In this document: piece after piece, positions 45,075 to 53,022 of the stretch
Position numbering within the stretch: position 1 is the stretch's first letter
How the letters are laid out: the number at the start of each line of letters is the position of its first letter
Assembly: GCA_023395255.1 (NCBI GenBank)
Contig: JAEWZN010000010.1
Coordinates: 124,001 to 188,000, forward strand
Direction: 5' to 3'
From: Deferribacteres bacterium
GTDB taxonomy: Bacteria; Chrysiogenota; Deferribacteres; Deferribacterales; Geovibrionaceae
Length of the DNA: 64,000 nt
The notes under the pieces: model-generated
The model's input: only the letters and a program-made list of their open reading frames with translations
Databases searched by the model: none
What the model was told of the DNA's origin: nothing
Position numbers and translations under genes: made by a program

Positions 45075-45719
45075 ATGCGGATAAAAGATCCTGTAAGCGG
45101 TTTTTCTCATCTGGCCGGGGCTGTAATGTCCGTTGCTGCGCTCAGCGTTCTTGTCGTGCTTGCATCTATGAATGCAACTGCATGGCATATTGTATCTTTC
45201 TCCATTTACGGTTCTGCAATGTTCCTCCTTTACGCTGCCAGCGCCGCGTATCACCTTATTCCGCTGAACGAAAAGGGTACGCGTATTCTCAAAAAGCTGG
45301 ATCATGTTATGATCTTCATGATGATAGCCGGGACATACACTCCTTTCTGCCTTGTTCCGCTCAGGGGGGGCTGGGGATGGACTATTTTCGGCATAGTCTG
45401 GGGCTTTGCTGTTGTCGGGATTTTCTTCAAGCTTTTTTATATCCATGCACCAAGGTTCCTTTCCACCAGTATTTACCTTGCCATGGGCTGGATAAGTATA
45501 GTAGCTATATACCCCATAGTTAAAAACGTTCCTGCCGGAGGAGTGGTATGGCTTGCGGCGGGCGGGCTGCTTTACAGTATAGGCGCGGTGATTTATGCCC
45601 TCAAAAAACCTAACCCTTGGCCGGGTGTGTTCGGGTTCCATGAAATATGGCATATCTTTGTTCTTGCTGGAAGTTTCTGCCATTTTATGGTAATGCTTTT
45701 ATACATCCTCAACCTTTAG
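45075..45719 (+). CDS. Hemolysin III family membrane protein (PAQR-like)
   Basis: A 214-residue inner membrane protein with seven hydrophobic helices of the HlyIII/YqfA family. Conserved parts include GFSHLAGAVMS near the start, SAAYHLIP with its histidine, LDHVMIFMMIAGTYTPF, and FHEIWHIFVLAGSFCHFMV near the end, carrying the metal-ligand-like histidines of the PAQR superfamily. The name hemolysin is historical; the true function is not settled. GAAAGGAG precedes the ATG. A 196-bp gap separates it from the cold-shock gene. Confidence 0.9.
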   Translation: MRIKDPVSGFSHLAGAVMSVAALSVLVVLASMNATAWHIVSFSIYGSAMFLLYAASAAYHLIPLNEKGTRILKKLDHVMIFMMIAGTYTPFCLVPLRGGWGWTIFGIVWGFAVVGIFFKLFYIHAPRFLSTSIYLAMGWISIVAIYPIVKNVPAGGVVWLAAGGLLYSIGAVIYALKKPNPWPGVFGFHEIWHIFVLAGSFCHFMVMLLYILNL

Positions 45720-45915
45720 CTTTAAAATTATTTTTTAAAATTGCAAAAAAATGATTCTTTTTTTTGTAAATTTAGGTATTATACAATCAGAGCAAAGAGT
45801 ACAGTTTAGTTACCAGACGAGCACGAGTCGAGTATAATCACCGATTATCTAAGGCAAGTTGAACTGGAAGTTTCAAAACTGTAGTTCTTTTACTACTTTT
45901 AACAGGAGACTATTC

Positions 45916-46116
45916 ATGCAAGAAGGAACTGTAAAATGGTTCAATGAGACTAAGGGCTACGGCTTCATAGCCAAAGATGACGGTGATGACATTTTCGTAC
46001 ACGTAAGCGCAATCGCAAAAGCGGGCTTCAAAACCCTTGAAGAAGGCGAAAGAGTTAAATTCGATGTAGAAAAAACTCCCAAAGGTCTTGCTGCTGTTAA
46101 CGTTGTTACTGCGTAA
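45916..46116 (+). CDS. Cold-shock protein CspA family
   Basis: A 66-residue single cold-shock domain that binds single-stranded RNA and DNA as a chaperone. RNP1 is KGYGFIAKD and RNP2 is DIFVHVSAI; the start [16 protein letters not shown] is typical. ATG 45916 was chosen because CAGGAG precedes it; the longer reading from 45859 runs into the leader. The leader of roughly 190 nt is long and AT-rich, as often seen for cold-inducible genes. A strong terminator follows. Confidence 0.95.
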   Translation: MQEGTVKWFNETKGYGFIAKDDGDDIFVHVSAIAKAGFKTLEEGERVKFDVEKTPKGLAAVNVVTA

Positions 46117-46145
46117 GCTTTAGGAAACAATAACAGAATTATGAA

Positions 46146-46175
46146 GCCCGTCCGGTTATCCGGACGGGCTTTTTT
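46146..46175 (+). terminator. Terminator after the cold-shock gene
   Basis: GCCCGTCCGG / TTAT / CCGGACGGGC (46146-46169), then TTTTTT. Confidence 0.92.
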
Positions 46176-46377
46176 ATTTGCCCTTCCCAATCCCTTATTT
46201 TAAGCCATCTCCACCTCTGAAATATTTTGTTCAGCCCTTTCAGTGTATTCCGCGTACAGAAGCCCTGATTTTAGTTCCATTCATAGCATTGGCTTAAAAA
46301 GATGTATAATGCTAATGAAAATCATGATAAGTATATATAGTGATGACTATACGGTTCCTCAAAAGGAGAGGTGTATT

Positions 46378-48534
46378 ATGAAATGGCTGCACTTTACTAT
46401 TTTTGCAGTGTTGATTTTGGCTGTCGGATGCGGCGGAAACGGCAGCAGTACTAAGGATGATTCATAAGCTTATCAGGGCTATTATACCGGGGTTTATTCA
46501 AATGCCTCAGTTTCAGGCGCATGGAGCATGTCAGTTGATAAAAACGGAAACATCAGCGGATTGGCTGAGGATAACCTTTACTCCTATGTTCTGAGCGGTA
46601 ACGTGGACAAAAGCGGCAGTGCCTCTGTAACAGGCACTGCAGGGCCGGACGCAAATGCTTTTATCAGAAGAACTCCGGACTCTCCTTCTGACATTTATAT
46701 TGAGCTCGGATTTGTTTTTAATTTCAGTTCAGGCAGTTTTACAGGAGTATGGACAAGAACAGACAGCCAGACAGGCTTTTTTTCAGGCATGAGGCATAAT
46801 TCAAGCGGCCAGAATATAGGAAACACTCCGCCTGAAGTGAGCGGTACACCCCTTACGTCCGTAACGGCAGGTACAGGATACAGCTTCATTCCTGTCTCGT
46901 TTGATGCAAACGATGATACCCTGACTTTCTTTATAATCAATAAACCTGACTGGGCATCCTTTGATAATTCAACAGGTGCACTTACGGGAACTCCTTCTGA
47001 TACCGGAGTTTCTGATGATATAGTGATAACTGTTACCGACGGCAAGGGTGGATTTGACTTCATAAGCCCTTTCAGTATAACAGTGAATGCAGCAAACACT
47101 TCACCGATTATAGGCGGAACACCGCTTACATCAATCACTGCTGAATCCGCCTACAGTTTTATTCCCGCTGCGAGTGATGCAGACAGTGACGCGCTTACTT
47201 TCAGCATAGAAAACAAGCCGTCGTGGGCGGACTTCAATACGCTTACCGGGGCTCTGACGGGTACGCCTGTTAATGCGGAGACCGGCACTTACAGCGGCAT
47301 AGTTATTTCTGTCTCAGACGGAAAAGGCGGTTCCGCATCCCTTGCCGCATTCACTATAACGGTGAATTACCTGAATACCTCTCCGACCATAAGCGGCACA
47401 CCTCCTGCAGGAATTTTTGCAGGCTCAGTTTACAGTTTCACACCGTTGTCAGGTGATGCTGACAGCGATACGCTTGCTTTCAGCATAGAGAACAAACCCT
47501 CATGGGCGGATTTCAGCACTACTACGGGAGCATTGACAGGCACACCTGACAGCGGCGATCTGGGAGCTTACAGCGATATAGTGATTTCCGTTTCAGACGG
47601 ACACGGCGGCTCTGCATCCCTCGCACCTTTTAACATAGGAGTTTTTATACCTCTCAAAAAGACCGGGCAGATAAAAAGCTACAACAGCAGCGGAACCGAA
47701 ATTACAGACAGCAGTATAAAGGATGACGGCTATTACCAGAAAGGTGCGGCAATAACCTACAGCAGAGATAACGGTATAGTGACGGACGGTGTAACAGGGC
47801 TGATGTGGCAGGATGATGCTCTCAGCGGAACAGTAAACCGTGCAAACGCCGGAACTTACTGCGATGGAATCACCACCGGCGGTCATGATGACTGGCGGCT
47901 TCCCTACAGAAGCGAGTTGACTACAATACTTGACTACAGCAGATACGGTCAGGCAATAGATACCATTTTCCAGAACAAGGCGGCAGGATTTTTCACCTTA
48001 TACTGGGGATATGATGATGTCGTGGATGACAGCTCATATGCTTGGGGTGCGCTTTTCTATACAGGCGGAGTCTATTTCAGTGCAAAAACAGCTAATGGGC
48101 ACGCCCGCTGCGTCCGTGGAGATACTCTTCCGGCAGTGAGCTTTACACGGAACGATGCTGCTAAGCTAGTTACTGACACCCTGCATGGGCTGATGTGGCA
48201 GGATGATGAGGAGTCTGCAACAGATGCAAGGAATTGGACAGGAGCCATAAGCTACTGCGATGCTTCGGAGCTTGGCGGTTATAATGACTGGCGTCTGCCC
48301 AATGTGACCGAACTGAACTCAATTGCGGACTATACCGCGTATAACCCGGCAGTCAGTTCCGTCTTCCAGAATACAATAGTAGAAGTCAGCGGTTCCAGCG
48401 TTCACTACTGGACTTCAACCAGCGATGCCTACGATCTTTCCAGTGCATGGACTGTTTCTTTTGACTACGGCATTGTGGGGAGCAAAGCAAAGTCCGGCAA
48501 CGGCTACACCCGCTGTGTGCGCAGTATAAATTAA
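46378..48534 (+). pseudogene. DUF1566 lipoprotein gene interrupted by one in-frame TAA
   Basis: A frame of 719 codons with a single stop at 46465-46467. Before it, 29 codons encode a lipoprotein signal (VGCGG lipobox, C18 or nearby) with AAAAGGAG upstream. Directly after it, in the same frame, the protein continues AYQGYYTGVYSNASVSGAWS and has no start with a ribosome site of its own. Domains: an N-terminal beta part, three Ig-like He_PIG repeats (each with NTSP..SGTP.. and DGKGG or DGHGG), and two C-terminal DUF1566 domains (GLMWQDD, DDWRLP or NDWRLP, RCVRG). Everything after the stop is intact, so this is either a recent nonsense mutation, a sequencing error, or readthrough. Role of DUF1566 lipoproteins is unknown (surface). 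Confidence 0.8.
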
Positions 48535-48541
48535 TTGCTGT

Positions 48542-48573
48542 AAGGTTCCCTCTGAAAAGGGGAACCTTTTCTT
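48542..48573 (+). terminator. Terminator after the DUF1566 gene
   Basis: AAGGTTCCC (48542-48550) and GGGAACCTT (48560-48568), followed by TTCTTATTT. Confidence 0.8.
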
Positions 48574-48616
48574 ATTTAATCCTCTCTTACGGGAAAAAGC
48601 CTGACATTATCGGTTC

Positions 48617-48702
48617 CTCACTGCGAGGAAGGCGCAGCCTAACGCGGCAGTCTCTGAAATATACTGAGAGATTGCTTCACCATTTCATGGTTCGCAACGA
48701 CG
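48617..48702. repeat. Class 2 repeat, complete
   Basis: CCTCACTGCGAGGAAGGCGC ... GGCAGTCTC, a short spacer, then GAGATTGCTTCACC ... GTTCGCAACGACG. The last 35 bp (48668-48702) recur at 48811-48845 with one difference, on the other side of a class 4 element. Confidence 0.75.
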
Positions 48703-48707
48703 CAAAC

Positions 48708-48798
48708 GCTCCCAATGATGGGAGCGCGCCGTGCGTAGCGAAGGCGTGCTTGCACGCCGCGAGCGTGTACATAAAACTGACAGGATGTGCAGTTTTAT
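48708..48798. repeat. Class 4 repeat, two hairpins and core
   Basis: First hairpin GCTCCC / AATGAT / GGGAGC (48708-48725), core GCGCCGTGCGTAGCGAAG with inner hairpin GGCGTGC TT GCACGCC, second hairpin ATAAAACTG (48771-48779) / ACAGGATGTG / CAGTTTTAT (48790-48798). Confidence 0.85.
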
Positions 48799-48810
48799 GT
48801 TATCAAATAA

Positions 48811-48845
48811 GAGATTGCTTCACCATTTCATGGTTCGCAATGACG
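48811..48845. repeat. Class 2 half repeat, direct copy of 48668-48702
   Basis: GAGATTGCTTCACCATTTCA and GGTTCGCAATGACG; 34 of 35 bp equal the earlier copy. The left half of class 2 is missing here, so this looks like a duplication accompanying the class 4 element. Confidence 0.75.
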
Positions 48846-48886
48846 TTTTAAATATCATTGTGGTTATCGTAAGAATAGGTCGTAAA

Positions 48887-48976
48887 CATTCCCATGGAAG
48901 GGAATGCGCCGTGCGTAGCGAAGGCGTGCTTGCACGCCGCGAGCGGTTTAAGCCGCCCCCAAGGATGGAGGGCGGC
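48887..48976. repeat. Class 4 repeat directly after the rubrerythrin stop
   Basis: First hairpin CATTCCC / ATGGAA / GGGAATG (48887-48906), the same core as the copy at 48708 (GTGCGTAGCGAAGGCGTGC and so on), second hairpin GCCGCCC (48952-48958) / CCAAGGATGGA / GGGCGGC (48970-48976). The second hairpin ends nine bases from the rubrerythrin stop and could act on its transcript end. Confidence 0.85.
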
Positions 48977-48984
48977 GATCATTA

Positions 48985-49581
48985 TTAGAAGTTTTCAACC
49001 AGAAGTTCGAAGTGTTCCTGTTTGTGTGCGCATGTGGGGCAAACGCCGGGAGCTTCAAAACCTTCGTGTATGTGTCCGCACACAAGGCATTTCCATTTAA
49101 CGGTAACGTCTCTTTTGAAGACCATGCCGTTTGCGAGGCTGTCAGCGAGTTTGCGGTATCTGTTTTCGTGGTGGGCTTCAATAGCCGCAATGCGTGTGAA
49201 GAGTGAAGAAACCTGAGGGAAGCCTTCTTCTTTGGCTATCTGAGCGAATTTGGGGTAAAGGATTTCCCATTCTTCATGTTCGCCGTCAGCGGCATAGATA
49301 AGGTTATCCTTGGTGCTTTTATAACAGACAGGGTAGTCGGCGTTTACGTTTACCATAACGGGCGCTGAATCGCCGAGGCCTTCAAGGGCGTAGTCGAAGA
49401 ATCTTTTGGCGTGTACTCTTTCGTTGTCTGCTGTTTCAAGGAAAATGTTCTCAATCTGGCGGAAGCCGTCTTTTCTGGCCTGAGCCGCGTACATAGTGTA
49501 TCTGCCTCTGGCCTGTGATTCTCCGGCGAAAGCTTTCATGAGGTTTTCAAGGGTTTCTGTTCCTTTGAGAGTTTTTGACAT
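48985..49581 (-). CDS. Rubrerythrin
   Basis: A 198-residue non-heme iron peroxidase for H2O2 defence in anaerobes. The N-terminal ferritin-like diiron domain has AFAGESQARGRYTMYA, ETADNERVHAKRFF and a later EEWEILYPKFAQIAKEEG and EAHHENRYRKL, giving the E and H ligands. The C-terminal rubredoxin domain has CLVCGHIHEGFEAPGVCPTC. Both centres are complete. AAAGGAGG precedes the ATG. It is a likely target of the Fur/PerR-type regulator at 8920. It is monocistronic. Confidence 0.95.
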   Translation of the reverse strand: MSKTLKGTETLENLMKAFAGESQARGRYTMYAAQARKDGFRQIENIFLETADNERVHAKRFFDYALEGLGDSAPVMVNVNADYPVCYKSTKDNLIYAADGEHEEWEILYPKFAQIAKEEGFPQVSSLFTRIAAIEAHHENRYRKLADSLANGMVFKRDVTVKWKCLVCGHIHEGFEAPGVCPTCAHKQEHFELLVENF

Positions 49582-49789
49582 TTCGTATGCCTCCTTTTAT
49601 TTTTCAGTTCATTTAATATTACTTCAATTATGTTTCTGAAAAAAGCATAATTGCAAATATAATCGATAAAAAATACTAATTAATAATTTTTATTAAGTCA
49701 AGCAGGAAATATAAAAAAGTTAAACATGATTGTTATTCTGTTCTATTTGTATGAAATTTAAAGGAAAGTCAACGAAAAGCGCGATTTAT

Positions 49790-49814
49790 CCCGCCCGGCA
49801 AAAAACCGGGCGGG
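49790..49814. terminator. Hairpin downstream of glyA, weak terminator
   Basis: CCCGCCCGG / CAAAAAA / CCGGGCGGG, a 9-bp G+C stem. No good T-run follows on either strand, so it may act as a 3' stabiliser rather than a true terminator. Confidence 0.55.
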
Positions 49815-49847
49815 CAGCGGTATAAAGCAAGAAGGTTGTAATTATTC

Positions 49848-51089
49848 TCAGTCAAGTCCCGGTGGGGGGAACTTGCTGCACAGCTCCTTGACATCCTTCG
49901 CCGTTTTGGCGAGGAATTCTTCGTTCTGCCAGTTATCTATAACTGCGCTGATGAACTCGGCAGTTTTTCTTGTTTCTTCTTCCTTAAACCCTCTGGAGGT
50001 TACGGCAGCGAGGCCGAGCCTGATTCCGCTGGGGTCAAAGGGTTTTCTTTTGTCATAGGGAACAGAGTTGCAGTTGAGAACTATGCCTGCATCATCAAGG
50101 GCTTTTGCCGCCTGTTTTCCTGTGATGTTTTTATTGGTGAGGTCAATGAGCAGGAGGTGGTTGTCCGTTCCGCCTGTTACAAGCTGAAAACCTTTTGCAA
50201 GGAGTGTTTCAGCCATGACCTTAGCATTTTTGACTATCTGATGGCCGTAGTCTTTAAATTCCGGAGCCATAGCCTCTTTAAGGGCAACTGCGATAGCTGC
50301 TGTGGTGTGGTTGTGGGGCCCGCCCTGTATTCCGGGGAAAACGGCTTTGTCGATAGCCGCTTTGTGCTGCTCTTTACAGAGGATCATGCCGCCTCTGGGC
50401 CCTCTGAGGGTTTTATGGGTGGTTGTGGTGACAACATCCGCATAGGGAACGGGGCTGGGGTGTGCGCCCGCTGCCACGAGACCTGCGAAGTGCGCCATAT
50501 CAACAAAGAGGATAGCGCCGACTTCGTCCGCAATTTCACGGAATTTTTTGAAGTCAAGCTGGCGGGGGTATGCGGAGTGACCGGCTATTATCATTTTGGG
50601 TTTGCTTTCAAGGGCAAGCTTTCTGATTGTATCGTAGTTGAGGAGTCCCGTTTCCTGATCGAGTTCGTAGGAAACTATATTAAAATATTTACCTGTGATA
50701 CTTACGGGGGAGCCGTGTGTAAGGTGTCCGCCGTGGGGGAGAGCCATACCCATTACTGTGTCGCCGGGTTTTACGAAGGCAAGGTATACTGCAAGGTTGG
50801 CAGGTGAACCGGAGTAGGGCTGAACATTTGCGTGATCGGCGCCGAAAAGCTCTTTCGCTCTTTCGATGGCGAGTTCTTCGATGGGGTCGATAAACTGCTG
50901 GCCTTCATAGTAACGTTTGCCGGGGTAACCTTCTGAGTACTTGTTGGTGAGTACGGTTCCCGAAGCCTCAAGCACGGCACGGGTAACGTAGTTTTCGGAA
51001 GCTATAAGACGTATTTTGTCTATCTGCCTCTGCTCTTCTTTGATGATGAGATCGTAAATCGCGGGGTCAAAGTTTTTGAGATTCTGCAT
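49848..51089 (-). CDS. glyA: Serine hydroxymethyltransferase
   Basis: A 413-residue PLP enzyme that interconverts serine and glycine with tetrahydrofolate, feeding one-carbon units to purine synthesis. Family segments: [46 protein letters not shown] and the PLP-lysine stretch [14 protein letters not shown]. Start ATG 51089 is chosen since GGGAGG precedes it by six bases; an earlier ATG at 51107 overlaps that site. It is controlled by the ZTP riboswitch upstream on the same strand. Confidence 0.96.
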   Translation of the reverse strand: MQNLKNFDPAIYDLIIKEEQRQIDKIRLIASENYVTRAVLEASGTVLTNKYSEGYPGKRYYEGQQFIDPIEELAIERAKELFGADHANVQPYSGSPANLAVYLAFVKPGDTVMGMALPHGGHLTHGSPVSITGKYFNIVSYELDQETGLLNYDTIRKLALESKPKMIIAGHSAYPRQLDFKKFREIADEVGAILFVDMAHFAGLVAAGAHPSPVPYADVVTTTTHKTLRGPRGGMILCKEQHKAAIDKAVFPGIQGGPHNHTTAAIAVALKEAMAPEFKDYGHQIVKNAKVMAETLLAKGFQLVTGGTDNHLLLIDLTNKNITGKQAAKALDDAGIVLNCNSVPYDKRKPFDPSGIRLGLAAVTSRGFKEEETRKTAEFISAVIDNWQNEEFLAKTAKDVKELCSKFPPPGLD

Positions 51090-51114
51090 TAAAATCCTCC
51101 CATACATACGGGCA

Positions 51115-51223
51115 TAAAAAAACGCCCGAACAGTTCTAAGAACAGCCCAGACGCACGACTTTAAGCATATAGTTCCGTACTTCCCGGAGGTGATCCCCCT
51201 TAATCTGCGTCAGTTGCACGGAC
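51115..51223 (-). promoter_or_regulatory. ZTP (pfl) riboswitch with expression-platform terminator, controlling glyA
   Basis: Read on the minus strand. Aptamer 5' part: TCCGTGCAACTGACGC, hairpin GGGGGATCACCTCC, then GGGAAGTACGGA; the TCCGT/ACGGA pair closes the first domain. The 3' part is GTGCGTCTGGGC. GACGC and GCGTC can pair, replacing the usual GGCG/CGCC of this class with a compensatory change. The 3' box CGTCTGGGCTGTTC also pairs with GAACTGTTCGGGCG (loop TTA), followed by eight T, a terminator. Ligand binding to the box would prevent the terminator, switching glyA on when ZTP/ZMP signals folate shortage. SHMT is a classic member of this regulon. Confidence 0.9.
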
Positions 51224-51229
51224 GAGTAT

Positions 51230-51258
51230 TAAATAGGACATTTAAGAGCGGATGTCAA
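51230..51258 (-). promoter_or_regulatory. Promoter of glyA
   Basis: On the minus strand TTGACA (51258-51253), 17-bp spacer, TATTTA (51235-51230). Transcription would begin right at the riboswitch edge near 51223, which supports the aptamer boundary. Confidence 0.7.
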
Positions 51259-51457
51259 ACCCTAATTTGTTGCTCAGAGATTCTTCACCTATATTCAAAA
51301 TAAAGTCATACTTTTTTCGTGAGAACATTTTTTTCTCTGAATTTAATGTTAATATATTACATAAGGTGTAGTTTGCCCGGCATATTCATGTTCGGTATAT
51401 CGGCAGGAGTCAGGCCAGGCAGGGTAACACATTGAAACGAAGAATAGGGAGGCAGTT

Positions 51458-51910
51458 ATGACTCGGTTAAACATTACAAACAAGGCAGTTTCCTATGAGG
51501 TCGGCGACATTGTGGTAAAACTGGACACCTTGGGGGATGACAAGGTTTTGATATTCAACAATGTTGCGGCATTTATCTGGAAAACAATTGAATCAACACC
51601 TGCAATTACCTTGGTGGATTTGGTTGAAAAGGTTGAGCTTAAATACGATGTTTCACAGAAAGATGTGATCCGTGATGTGAGGATTTTCCTTGAGTCTCTT
51701 GTTTATCTGGAGATGATCGATGCTGTGCCGCTTTCTTTCGATGGTCTGAAAACCGCCGCTGCCAGAAGCGAAAGAGAAAGCTACAGACCCCCGAAAATCT
51801 ATATATATGATTTAAAGACAGATGAAGAGGTTCCTTTCGGCCCTCATATAAAGGGGCGTACGTTCACCCACAGAGCGATCACCAGATCGTGGCATGGCGG
51901 CTGCTGCTGA
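51458..51910 (+). CDS. PqqD-domain protein with C-terminal Gly-Gly-Cys-Cys tail
   Basis: A 150-residue protein. Residues 5-95 have the PqqD/RRE winged-helix pattern (VVKLDTLGDDKVLIFNNVAA, FIWKTIE, VEKVELKYDVSQKDVIRDVR, FLESLVYLEMID), a fold that recruits peptide substrates to radical SAM enzymes. Residues 96-150 are an extra basic, aromatic tail with YRPPKIYIYDLKTDEEVPFG and the end TRSWHGGCC. The only cysteines are C149 and C150. The gene lies 22 bp before a radical SAM/SPASM gene with GGGAGG as ribosome site, so both form one operon. Possible reading: carrier domain and modified core peptide in one chain. No separate precursor, protease or exporter gene was found. Confidence 0.8.
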   Translation: MTRLNITNKAVSYEVGDIVVKLDTLGDDKVLIFNNVAAFIWKTIESTPAITLVDLVEKVELKYDVSQKDVIRDVRIFLESLVYLEMIDAVPLSFDGLKTAAARSERESYRPPKIYIYDLKTDEEVPFGPHIKGRTFTHRAITRSWHGGCC

Positions 51911-51932
51911 CAGATATTAAAGACGGGCTGTT

Positions 51933-52997
51933 ATGGATAAAAAAACTTATGCCATTGAGTACCCCGACGGAGAGTATGAGAACATACTTTTAACTCATGC
52001 CGCAGAGAAAAACGTACCGATACAGGGAGAGATTGAAATTACATCCGAATGTAATTTCAGGTGTATCCATTGTTACGCAGATCAGGAAAAATCATCAATG
52101 GATCCTGTTCTCTTCATGCGCATTGCAGACCAGTTAAGGCAAAGCGGCTGTATCTGGCTGCTTGTCACAGGCGGAGAACCGCTTATTCATCAATATTTTG
52201 ATGAGATGTGGAACTATGCCCACGGCATAGGGCTCAGGCTCTCCCTGTTTACCAATGGTTCTATGCTGACTGACAAAAAAATCAGTGTGCTGAGGCAGGC
52301 TCCGCCGGAGAATATTGAAGTATCTGTATACTCATTGTCCGGAGAGTCGCAGAAAAACATCACCGGAAATACTCTGGATATTGACACCTTGCTCAGCGGG
52401 CTGCGCAGCCTTAAAACTGTATCCCGTGTTGTGCTGAAAACGCCCTTGTTAACCGAAAATATCGAAGAAACAGACAAAATCGAACAGTTGGCAAAAGAAA
52501 ACGGTTTCGGTTTCAGAATGGATGCAGTAATTCATCCTGCTCTCAGCGGTGACTGCAGCTCCATCCGTCACCGTGTTCCTGCAGCCAAGGCGGCTTCTGT
52601 GGTGATGAAAGACCCTCTTATGCGCGAACAGCTCAGGGAAAGTAACTCTCACAACAGGCTTCCCTTTGAAACGGAAGGTTATCTGTTTCCTTGCTCTGCC
52701 GGTAAATACAGCTTTCATATCGATAACGAGGCTAATCTCAGTATGTGCTCTATTTACAGAAACCGGGCGGGATCTTTGAAAGAGGAAAGCTTTGCTTCCG
52801 TGTGGAAGCGGCTGGCGGATTTAAGAGAAACAAAAGCAGCCCCGAACAAGCGGTGCGGTGAATGTAAAATAAAAAGCATCTGCCCGACCTGTCCGGCTGT
52901 GGGTAAACTTCATAACAGGGAGAGCGACTATATTGATGAGTATATTTGTCAGTACACCCACGAGATTGCCGCATTGTCCGGCATTAAGGTATTGTAA
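51933..52997 (+). CDS. Radical SAM/SPASM domain maturase
   Basis: A 354-residue enzyme with the SAM-binding cluster motif C40-x3-C44-x2-C47 (CNFRCIHC), LLVTGGEPLIH, and a C-terminal SPASM region: FPCSAGKYSFHID, LSMCSIYR, RCGECKIKSICPTCPAVGK and YICQY, enough cysteines for two more clusters. SPASM enzymes usually modify peptides (thioether, C-C or C-O links) or activate enzymes. Together with the PqqD-type gene upstream, the expected substrate is a peptide, probably the tail of that protein. It is convergent with an Fe-S protein gene 25 bp away. The exact chemistry is unknown. Confidence 0.87.
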   Translation: MDKKTYAIEYPDGEYENILLTHAAEKNVPIQGEIEITSECNFRCIHCYADQEKSSMDPVLFMRIADQLRQSGCIWLLVTGGEPLIHQYFDEMWNYAHGIGLRLSLFTNGSMLTDKKISVLRQAPPENIEVSVYSLSGESQKNITGNTLDIDTLLSGLRSLKTVSRVVLKTPLLTENIEETDKIEQLAKENGFGFRMDAVIHPALSGDCSSIRHRVPAAKAASVVMKDPLMREQLRESNSHNRLPFETEGYLFPCSAGKYSFHIDNEANLSMCSIYRNRAGSLKEESFASVWKRLADLRETKAAPNKRCGECKIKSICPTCPAVGKLHNRESDYIDEYICQYTHEIAALSGIKVL

Positions 52998-53022
52998 AAG
53001 CAGTAATATCTTCTCTGTACTG

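Noticed and set aside
45018..45683. 221-codon minus-strand ORF opposite the hemolysin III gene
   Set aside because: Shadow of a well-supported membrane protein gene; composition is atypical and no start signal is present.
46243..46377. N-terminal extension of the DUF1566 lipoprotein
   Set aside because: The ribosome site AAAAGGAG and the signal peptide both fit ATG 46378.
51115..51223. Glycine riboswitch upstream of glyA
   Set aside because: The conserved blocks fit the ZTP (pfl) class instead, including the CTGGGC box and the ACTGACG segment.
51388..51435. 15-codon ORF upstream of the PqqD-type gene as a RiPP precursor
   Set aside because: MFGISAGVRPGRVTH has no ribosome binding site and no typical leader or core features.
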